From assembly GCA_014218235.1 (NCBI GenBank), contig CM024758.1, positions 103,081,698-103,145,697 on the forward strand: a stretch of DNA of 64,000 nt, in the 5' to 3' direction. How positions within the stretch are numbered: the stretch's first letter is position 1; every line of letters begins with the position of its first letter. The notes beneath the pieces are model-generated. The model made no database searches, was not told the origin of the DNA, and saw only the letters and a program-made list of their open reading frames with translations. Both the position numbers and the translations under genes were made by a program. Below, in pieces: positions 55,808 to 64,000 of the stretch. This DNA comes from Colocasia esculenta (Eukaryota > Streptophyta > Magnoliopsida > Alismatales > Araceae).

Positions 55808-58305
55808 ATGGATTCTCGAGGATTTGTAGCCGAAGGCCATTCCATTAATAGACCACCATATTTTGATGGGTCTGATTATTCATACTGGAAAAATCGCATG
55901 CAAGTTTTTCTTAGGGCTCAAAACTATGAAATCTGGAGAATAGTTGAAGTGGGTCCTTATGAAAATCAGGGAGATGAGGAAAATTGGACTAGAGAGCAGA
56001 TTAGGAAAGCTACTCTTAATTACAGTGCCATGAACATGCTTCAGTGTGCAGTCCACCCTAAAGAATATTCAAGAATATCCATGTGTAAATCTGCTAAAGA
56101 AATGTGGGATAAACTTGAATTGATGTATGAGGGAACATCTCAAGTTAGGGAAATCAAAGCAAACATACTTGTTTCTGAATATGAATTGTTTATGATGAAA
56201 TCTGATGAATCGATTTCTGAAATGTTTGCTAGGTTTATGATAATTGTCAATGGACTGAAGGCATTAGGTAAGGAATACACTGATGCTGATCTGGTAAGAA
56301 AAACTTTGCGCTCTCTATCATCTGTTTGGCACACAAAGACAGTGATTGAAGATTCTAAGGATTTATCCAAAATCTCCTTGGATGAACTCATAGGATCTTT
56401 AATGACTTATGAAATAAATCTGAAGAGAAATGAAGAACACATGCTTAAGGCTAAACCAGTAGCACTTAAGGCTTCATCAAGCATCAAAGAGAAAAATCAA
56501 GAAACATCAAGTTCTGATGAGTCTGAGTTTAATGAAGATGAACTTGACATCATGACTAGACAATTCAGAAAATTTTTAAAATCAAGAAGAAGAAGATTCA
56601 ATGAAAAGAAACAATATTCTTCTAATAAAAGGAATGCTTCTTCTTCAAATTGTAATGATAGCAGAAATCAAAAAACTAATGAAGATATTGATTGCTACAG
56701 GTACAACAAGAAAGGACACATGAAAGGTGAGTGTCCTGAGATCAAAAAGGACAAATATGAGAAGAACAACAAATTGAAGAAGCCAAAAGCCATGATTGCA
56801 ACTTGGTCAGATGAAGACCAAAGTGAGGATGATGAAGAGAACTCTTCAAGTTCAGCAAATGAGGAGTTATGCTTCATGGCTAACAGAAGTGATGGAAAGA
56901 ACTCACAAAGAAAAGGAGCAAAAAGAATTCAGAAAACTATGGCTCTCACAGCAAAGTCTAAGAGTTCAGAACACTCTTCATCCTCTTCAGAACACAAGAG
57001 TTCAAATGGGTCTAAAAGGTCAGGTAAATCAACTCCAGATCCATTTGTGTATTTCAATTCTGATTCTGATGAAGATGAGGGCATGTCTTATGCTGAATTG
57101 ATTAAATTCTGTGAAAAGATACAAAGTCTTAATGTACAACTGAACACTAAAAATAAAGACTTGAAAAAGACTTTAAAACATTGCCATAAAGAAAGTGAAA
57201 ACTTGAAAAATACACTTGAATTGCTCCAGAAAAATGACAAAGATCCTTCAGAAGAAATTGAGAATTTGAAAATGAAGTTGAAAAATTAAATTCTGAAAAA
57301 GAGAATTTGGAAGATGAAGTCCAAATCTGTGAAACTAAATTGAATGGATTGAAAGAAAACCATGAGCTATTGAAATCAAAAGTCATTGATCTGGAAAATG
57401 AAAAAGAAGAATTGATTGATCTCAATAACAATTTCAAATTTGATAATGATCAATTAAACAAACAAATCTCTAATATGGCTCATGATCATCAAATAAATGA
57501 GAGATGCAAACAACTTGTTGAAGAAAATTGTCACTTAAAAAGGAAGATTGAAGGCTTGTTCCATGACAGACCATTGGAGAATGAATGTAGCAATTTGAGT
57601 AATAAAATTTCTGACTTGGAAAAACAAATTGCTCAATTTGAAAATGAAAAGAACAAGATGAAAAATGGTTTGGATGTCATGCTAAACAAGCTTCAAACTT
57701 CAGAAAAAGAAGTTGTTGCATTAAAAGCTGAAAAACAGAAGATTCAAAATGAATTGAAGAACACAAGTCTTGCTTCTGTTAAAACTAAGAAAAATGAAAA
57801 GAAAAGCACAATAACATTTGTGAAATCTGCTGTGAACAAGAACCCTGATATCTCTAATGGAAAACTAGTGAAAGTTCTTGTTCAGAAACAGAAAGAGAAA
57901 AAGAGAATGCCACTGTCAAGAAGATTCATCTACCTTCTCCATCAGTTCAAAAGCTCCAAGGCAAGTTCCAAATTCACATCATGCCAAGAGCCACCAAAAG
58001 GTACCTCCTTCCCCTCATGGTAAGCCTTCTCACATAAAAGGAGATTCCAGCAAATGCACACATGCCAAGGTAAGTACCAGGTAAAAAATGCTCTCATTTG
58101 CTTTCACTGTAATAAACCTGGTCATCTTGCCAAACATTGCTGGAATAGAAATCAAAATTTCAATAAACATGCCAAATCAGTCCAATGCTTTCATTGTCAT
58201 AAAATTGGTCATATTTCTAGGGACTGTTGGTACAGAAATGATTTTGTTGTGCATGCTCAAAATTCCAGTCTAATGCACATGCTCATATTAAAAATCCAAA
58301 AATAG
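55808..58305 (+). pseudogene. gag: Sirevirus gag (element H), frameshifted
   Basis: ATG 55808 (MDSRGFVAEGHSINRPPYF) opens the DUF4219-like and UBN2-type gag domain (EMWDKLELMYEGTSQVREIK). The first knuckle reads CYRYNKKGHMKGEC, where the second Cys is Tyr, so it is defective. Ser/Lys-rich and acidic stretches follow, then a very long coiled coil (57080-57900) interrupted by a frame change near 57270 and TAA at 57287. The second frame ends at TAA 58021. Two further knuckles, CFHCNKPGHLAKHC and CFHCHKIGHISRDC, lie at 58096-58230, and the last stop is near 58303. A WVPKPA-then-TGA motif at 58481-58502 marks the former end of gag. Close relative of the B gag. Confidence 0.9.
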
Positions 58306-58823
58306 AAAACTTCATGAAAACATAGATGCATTGATCAAGGCAAAAAGAAAATCTGGAACTAATTCTGCTCATAGTTCTATCAATGAAAGAAATGCATCTA
58401 TACAAAAATTAAAAGCATTTTGGATTCAGAAATCTTTGTTGCAATCTAACATTGATTTCATTGCAGGACCCAAGCAAGTGTGGGTCCCAAAACCAGCTTG
58501 ATCAGCAAGCTGAGAAGTCTTGCAGCCATACACTGTAAATGGATTCAAGATATTGGCTGTGCAAGACTAGAAATGATTGGAGAACACAGGTAAAATCTTT
58601 GAAAAAGAAATGAAAATCATTCAGGTAAAACTTCTTTATTATTTCAATTTTGAATTGCCTGAATTGAAACGAATGTTTAATTTCTATCTGAAAAATGAGA
58701 AATGTGTTTCAATGCTACTCCCAACAATGAACTTTGTGTCATAACAATTGGAATCATGTTTGTGTTATCATGCATGCTTAACTGTTCCCATGAGTTTGTG
58801 TGCATACTAACTGTTTTGACCTC
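58306..58823 (+). other. Element H, gag end, protease scrap and deletion junction
   Basis: After the WVPKPA stop, the bases at 58539-58590 still read like the copia protease start (KWIQDIGCAR against KWYLDSGCSR in B). Homology then ends, and what follows is post-pol sequence. About 3 kb of pol is therefore missing. Confidence 0.7.
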
Positions 58824-58915
58824 TTGGTATATCAAATGATGACATGTGGAAAAACAAGTTCTGCTTGTTTGGAAACTATCATTATGCGTGAGTAAAATAC
58901 TCCGCCAAGTACCAA
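58824..58915 (+). ncRNA. Putative structured RNA element, H copy 1
   Basis: Closing stem TTGGTA (58824-58829) with TACCAA (58910-58915). Hairpin AACAAG-TTCTG-CTTGTT (58853-58869). Hairpin GCG-T-GAGT, loop AAAAT, ACTC-CGC (58886-58905). Conserved unpaired text includes GGAAACTATCATTATG and CCGCCAAGTA. Confidence 0.6.
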
Positions 58916-59095
58916 AAGTCATGTTATGCTTAAAGCTAATTGTGCTCATAATCATGTGTGAATTGCTTGCTAACTTTTTCATTCCATGCACATATAAGGG
59001 GAGTAAATTTGAAAAAGTGCAAAATATTTTTCAATAAATGCAATGAATTTCATGCTAAAAATAAAGTGTAATTGACCCTTTTTGCAGTGACTATG

Positions 59096-59185
59096 TGGTA
59101 TATCAAATGGTGAAATGTGAAAGGACAAGTTAGGCTTGTCTGGAAACTATCATCATGCGTGAGAAAAATTCTCCGCCAAGTATCA
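59096..59185 (+). ncRNA. Putative structured RNA element, H copy 2
   Basis: Closing stem TGGTA with TATCA (one G-U pair). Hairpin GACAAG-TTAGG-CTTGTC (59124-59140). Hairpin GCG-T-GAG, loop, CTC-CGC (59157-59176). Confidence 0.6.
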
Positions 59186-59538
59186 ATAGTCTTTTCTGCA
59201 TAAAGGTCATCAAGCAAAATGAAAATCTCAAAAACTTTATTTTGAGTCTTTGCAAAATTCTTCTCCTTCAATAAATTGCCTGTTGATATATGCTTGATCA
59301 TGTTCATACTCTTTCTGTGCAAATTGCTTGGAATGAACATATCTGAATTGCTTAAATGATCATTTCATATCATGCATATCTTATGGGGGAGTGAATTCGA
59401 AAGAATCTTTGAGTGAAATGCTGGAGAAATTTGCTGGAGAAATATTCTGTCATATCTGATTCATCATCAACTCTCATTCAGTTTGTTGACAAATATTCTT
59501 GCTCATAAATTCCTCACTCTCACATTGCATTGACATTC

Positions 59539-59630
59539 TTGGTATATCAAATGGTGATTTGAAGAAAGACAAGTCAGGCTTGTCTGGACACTTTCACTAT
59601 GCGTGAGTATATTTCTCCGCCAAGTATCAA
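59539..59630 (+). ncRNA. Putative structured RNA element, H copy 3
   Basis: Closing stem TTGGTA with TATCAA (one G-U pair). An extra hairpin TCAAAT-GGTG-ATTTGA is perfect only in this copy. Hairpins GACAAG-TCAGG-CTTGTC and GCG-T-GAG...CTC-CGC are as in the others. The four arms together draw a cloverleaf. Confidence 0.6.
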
Positions 59631-60055
59631 GAGTCTTGTATGCAATTGTTGAGGGGAGTCATTGTCATATCTCTTGACCTTACTTGTCTATCTTGAACCC
59701 CAAATTCATCAGAATTTTTGAGACCTTGTGCTATTTTCTTATGAGAGAATTAAGACATTGAAACTAAACTCATTGTGCATTTAGTTTAATTTCAAAGATT
59801 CAGTATCATTTCAAGGTTAAGCAATCATAATACTGAATGTTTTTAAAATGATTTGCAAAACACTATTATAGGCACATGAGTGGCTTTAATATTTCACATG
59901 TGTATGTTTAAGCTTTATCTTTACCACATGTTAAGAATAATTTTCCTAAATTCATAGTCATGACTTTTCTGGTCAAAGCAAAATATTCCTGTAAAATGTC
60001 AAAAGAAAAATGATCAATCTGGAAAGATACAAACAGAGCAATGCAAATGCTTGAA

Positions 60056-60214
60056 CCACTGAGTAACCGGGCCATTTCACCTGACAAGTGATTTGTTTCG
60101 CGTCAAAAAGTGGAAATCAAAATTTTCAACTCTGTATAAGATAATGAAAGTTAAACCACTGAGTAATCAGGAGGTCTTGCATCTGATCAATGTGATTTCT
60201 TGCACTGAAAAGTG
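60056..60214 (+). repeat. Pair of CCACTGAGTAA motifs (element H)
   Basis: Copies at 60056-60113 and 60156-60214 share CCACTGAGTAA, CTGA(C/T), a T-rich segment and a closing AAAAGTG. CCACT can pair with AGTGG in the first copy and CACT with AGTG in the second. A related copy lies in B at 45207-45262. Confidence 0.5.
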
Positions 60215-60650
60215 AGATTTAACTAATTTATTCTTGTATTCTTTCCTAGTGAAAATTGAAGGAAAATCAAAAAGACAGGATAGAAAAGCTTAAGACCTTA
60301 ATTAAGTTCATGTTTACTGTGTTTAGACCTATTATTTTACATTGTGTTAAACTTAAAGCTCCTAACGTCCTTGTTAAATACTTCTGCTCACTCATATAGG
60401 TCACTTTATTTCACATGTGCATCATTATTTTAACCACATTCAGATTATTGTAATTTGCTATTCTTTGTGTTGAGTGTGTCTTTGTGATTAAACTTTGTTG
60501 CACAATAACAAAACACAATAATTTCTCTCAACTGATAATATCACTTTGCCTCACTCATTTTGAATGCCTCTGACCATTTATTCCCTACATTTCACTTCTT
60601 GATCTCCTACAATCTTTGTTTCTCTTTCTTGTCTATCCTTTTGATGCTGT

Positions 60651-60845
60651 CAAAAAGGGGGAGAAAAAGGCACATCAAAAAGGGGGAGAAAAGGGCTTTC
60701 CAAAAAGGGGGAGAAAAGGCCTTCAAAGGGGGAGAAAGTTCTTTAAAGGAGAAGTATATGGTCAAAGGGGGAATTATTGCAGTCAAGGGAGTCAAGATAT
60801 TGGGAGATTGTGCATATGTTTTGTCATCATCAAAAAGGGGGAGAT
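60651..60845 (+). other. Cluster of six polypurine tracts (element H)
   Basis: AAAAAGGGGGAGA at about 60652, 60677, 60702 and 60832 and shorter AAAGGGGGA at about 60725 and 60764, the last full tract touching the 3' LTR. Sireviruses are known for repeated tracts; six in 195 bp is a dense example. Confidence 0.85.
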
Positions 60846-62705
60846 TGTTGGGTTGAGTGTGTTTTGGAACTTCCTAAAGTTGTAATTTAATGATATCCAA
60901 TGAACATCACTCATACCTTGATTTTGATGATGACATACTGTGATATTGATGATGACATATTGTGATTTTAATGATGAGATATTATGATTTTAATGATGAC
61001 AAGCTGTGACTTTAATGCATAAAATAAATTGGAACATGTGAAATACATCACCTGAATTACCAATATTCAAAAAGCATGTTTCCAAGCACATTTATCATTT
61101 ATATTCATGACAATATATTTAACTAATGATTTATGTGTTATTTTCTCAAGGACAAATATTTTCTTGCAAAGCAGTGTCGACACAAACCATCAATGGTGTC
61201 GACACAATGACTCAGAGCAAAGGCAGAAATGTGAAGAAAAGCTCAACTAGTGTCGACACTAGACCAGGCAGGTCGACACTAGTGACAGATCCCAGAGAAA
61301 TATGCTAATAGGCTTTTATCTCAGGTCGACACCAAATGGAATCAGGTCGACACTAGATGGCTTTCCAGAAGAACTGTTTTACTGTCTGGACAGCAGGTCG
61401 ACACGAGATCATCTCAGGTCGACACTAGAGACCTCTCCCAGGGAATTGATTTTCCAGTCTGGGACAGTGTGTCGACACACCCTATGGGCAGGTCGACACA
61501 CTCCGGAAACTCTGTGACTTAAAGCTTTTCCTGGACACGTGGCTGCTTGGGATTTAGGGGATTTTACGTAGGTTTCCGTGCCCATGCACCCCAAGGCACT
61601 TTATGGACATATGGGCTATAAATACCCATGTTCCTTGTACCCCAAAGAAGAGAGAGCTCATACACTTCCAGAAGAACCTTTTGGCGGCCAAAGGGGGCTC
61701 TCTAGATCTGTCTCCATCTCCAGAAGCTACAAGCCATCCTTTCAAGAGGAAGGACAAGGGAATCAAGGGGAATCCCTGGAGAGAAGGTTGATGTGCAAGG
61801 CAAGGGAGCAGATCCAACTGAAGAGGCTCAGGAGAAGAAAGGTTTCTGGCATTTCAGATGCCATCAAAGCAGAGTATCGCCAAGTGAGGAGAATCTTCAT
61901 CGATTTCCATCAAGGCTCCTCAATTGAAGCGTCTGCAAGGCCTCTTCATCGAAGAACTCTCTTTCTACATCTACTTGCTTCATATCAGAGTTTGTTCTTC
62001 CTTAGTTCGTCAATGAGATTTGTGCATGAAGTTCTGTACAAATTTCTATGTACGAAAATGTCTTGAATCAGATCATTGCTAGAGGATCTGATCTCTTTTG
62101 TGTTTGATCTAGCTTTTGTACTCTGAGCCGTCGAGCTCAGGTTTGTGAGTCGTCGCACTCACTGTGTGGTTTGAGCCACGTGCTCAATTTGGAGTCGTCG
62201 TACTCCAGTTGTTGTTTGAGCGTCGTGCTCAGTTTGGAGTCGTCGTGCTCCAGGTGTTTCTTGATTCGTCGTGCTCAGTGGGGTTTGGAGTCGTCGTGCT
62301 CCAGGTGTTTCTTGAGTCGTCGTGCTCAAGGGTGTTTGGAGTCGTGTGCTCCAGTGTGAGTTGTACTCAAGGTTTTGAGTCGTGTGGCCTCACTCTGTGA
62401 GGGGTGGACGTAGGAGTCACTGGAGGTGATTTCCGAACCACCTAAAAATCCTCTGTGCATTGGTTTGAATTGTGGTTTGCCTTTGTATCTCGCTAGATGC
62501 ATGCATAGGGATTTCGTTCACACTACTAATTGATTTGCTCACACACACTAATCACACTTCAGATCAGTAATTTATTTGAGTGATTTGATCTCTGATTAGA
62601 AGTAATTTTTAATTGCTTAAGCTTCCGCATTAATTGGCATTAGATCTATTCAACCCCCCCCCCCCCCCTTCTAGATCTGATCCTTCCACCCATCCGTTCC
62701 TAACA
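60846..62705 (+). repeat. Element H, 3' LTR (1860 bp)
   Basis: Near-identical to 53846-55692, with scattered indels, a longer C tract (62653-62669) and some hairpins of the leader array damaged. The TATA box is at 61617. Confidence 0.95.
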
Positions 62706-64000
62706 GGCTCGTCATCGCCTAGCTGGCTTTATCCGATCATGGCGTCTTTCTCATTAGTTCATCGCCCTAGTGGGTTCTTCCTGGTCAAATCAGTCAGTCC
62801 TCATCAGTATCTCATAGCTCTCTGAGTCAGAAGTCCAACGCTTCAAACTGCACGTCAATCCGATACCCACGCAAGGAGATCATACCCTTTGTATGAGCCT
62901 TATGCTGAAAGTCCATGAAGGCGACACTGCCCCTGTTGCGTTCTACTTTATAAGACGACACTATTCCTATCGCGTTCATACCCATATCGACTTGCCTTCA
63001 AGCCAGAATCGATTTCCTTCAGAAGGCGACGCCTCGATACATCGCGTTCTAATTTGGCATTTTAGTTCCTTGAAAAATCGCCAGAAAATGCTTAAAAGGT
63101 TTCCTTCTATGGAAGGCGACGTATCGAGGTGTCGCGACCTGGTAGCGACAAGAGGCTTGTCGCATTCTGGTTTCCATGCAACGTACCCTTTCCTAACCCG
63201 ACTTGGACCCTTGCTATTGATGAATAGTCTGACTTTTAGTGGGTCTAGAGACGTCCAAATCCTTCCAAATTTGGAGGAGACCCTCTTTAGAAGGTCCTTT
63301 CCAAGTTCTGATTCCCCTTTCCCGAGTACACCTTCCCAAATTCAGACCATTGCTATTATTCTCCTCTCAGCCCGTTCAGAAATAATGGGGTATAAAACTC
63401 TTCATAGAGCATCGTTTAGGGCAAGGCCGGCGTCTGCTTCTTCCTCCCCCAGAGAGCTACTAGTTCTCAGAAGACCTCTCAGCCTCCAGACGACCAGGAA
63501 GTGCCCCCCAGGGCATTTTATCCTCATCTACACTTTCTCTCTCTCCTTTTTCATCCTTTTCCTCTTCATGCATGCATGTTAGATTGATTTCTTTTCGTAG
63601 ATTTGCATTAGAACACTACACACACACCATTTTTAATCACCCAAAGGGGTTAAAACCCCACCCCACGTGAGTTCCTCCCAATTATTTCATGTTCTTTCAT
63701 GCTTTTGGGATAGATTCTACATAAAATGAATTTCTAATGGGTGTTTTTTGTTTTGACCTTCTTGGCAGGTGTTAGAAGACAGTAGCAGCACGAGGCTCTT
63801 GCCCCTTGGCCGGCTGAGGAGCAGGAAGAAGAGAATCCACAATCTTCATCTTCTGAAGCAGAAGGCGACATGAATTTGGTCGCGCTCTGAGGAAGGCGAT
63901 AGTCCGCGCGTTGCGTTCAGAGAACCGGAAGGCGGCACCTCCATCGTCGCGTTCAAGGCAAGGCGACGGCGGGCCTGTCGCGTTCACAGGACCAGGTACC
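62706..64000 (+). repeat. Element F, 3' LTR, second part (runs off the window)
   Basis: Resumes with GGCTCGTCATCGCC, matching the 5' LTR from 27152, and continues in step to the window end (equivalent to about 28335). It has about 110 bp (63276-63387) absent from the 5' LTR just before the TATA box at 63391. GCGAC arm pairs are present at 62925, 63113-63160 and 63860 onward. Confidence 0.92.

Larger units (their letters stand above)
53846..62705 (+). mobile_element. Element H: pol-less Sirevirus, 8.9 kb
   Basis: LTRs are 53846-55692 and 60846-62705, with an exact 5-bp target duplication GGCTC at 53841-53845 and 62706-62710. It has a tRNA-Met primer site, a frameshifted gag, a scrap of protease, no integrase, reverse transcriptase or RNase H, a long noncoding region with repeated structured motifs, and six polypurine-like tracts. 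It would depend on enzymes of a full relative such as B. Confidence 0.95.
27086..64000 (+). mobile_element. Element F: Tat-lineage Ty3-gypsy element, degenerate, host of insertions B and H
   Basis: The 5' LTR starts at 27086 (TGTAGACACCC). Gag and pol pseudogenes span 29484-36393. An AT-rich tandem repeat lies at 37195-37510. An antisense PMD pseudogene follows, split from its last codons by element B (37869-49541). The polypurine tract is at 53761-53775 and the 3' LTR starts at 53776, is interrupted by H (53846-62705), and runs past the window end. The RT-RNase H-second RNase H-integrase order marks the Tat lineage. Confidence 0.88.

Noticed and set aside
59539..59630. A real tRNA gene, because of the cloverleaf drawing
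   Set aside because: No T-loop, anticodon arm or internal promoter boxes of tRNA, and arm sizes do not fit.

Overview
The window is plant nuclear DNA made almost entirely of nested LTR retrotransposons. I found no host gene, tRNA, rRNA or CRISPR array. A plant source is indicated by Ty1-copia elements of the Sirevirus type (gag with two zinc knuckles and a coiled coil, an env-like third gene, stacked polypurine tracts), by a Tat-lineage Ty3-gypsy element with two RNase H domains and a G-patch, and by a captured, intron-bearing plant mobile domain (PMD) gene. I cannot name the species.

Layout, left to right. Element D (minus strand): internal leader at 1-1088 and one 3.57 kb LTR at 1089-4655. 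It abuts a Sirevirus 3' pol remnant (4656-5090) and an LTR-start scrap (5091-5202). Element C (minus strand, 5203-26329) is a gag-only gypsy element with LTRs of about 3.9 kb and an internal region of only 1.36 kb; its outer LTR is truncated at 5203 beside 18-20 bp of apparent filler DNA. Element A (plus, 9931-23187), a 13.3 kb Sirevirus, lies inside the 5' LTR of C. Next come an LTR-end fragment (26330-26853) and a Sirevirus gag fragment (26854-27085).

Element F (plus, 27086 to beyond 64000) is a decayed Tat-lineage gypsy element carrying an antisense, intron-containing PMD pseudogene downstream of pol. F holds two later insertions. Sirevirus B (37869-49541) sits at the 3' end of the PMD gene. 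The pol-less Sirevirus H (53846-62705) sits in the 3' LTR of F and has an exact GGCTC target duplication.

Every coding region is interrupted by stops or frameshifts except the gag of C, which is one intact 361-codon frame. Inferred order of events: D and the scraps are old, C was hit by A, and F was hit by B and H.

The most interesting signals are noncoding. The transcribed leader part of the H LTR carries about ten tandem hairpins that share a CGUCG loop core while their stems vary in compensating ways. The A leader carries a different run of hairpins. The post-pol region of H holds three copies, and that of B one copy, of a roughly 90-nt element that can be drawn as a closed multi-arm junction with compensatory pairs. 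Different LTR families also carry short palindrome arrays: GCGACA/TGTCGC arms in D, C and F, TGACGTCA in D, and GTGTCGACAC in B and H. All foldings here were drawn by eye; no folding program, alignment or database search was run.
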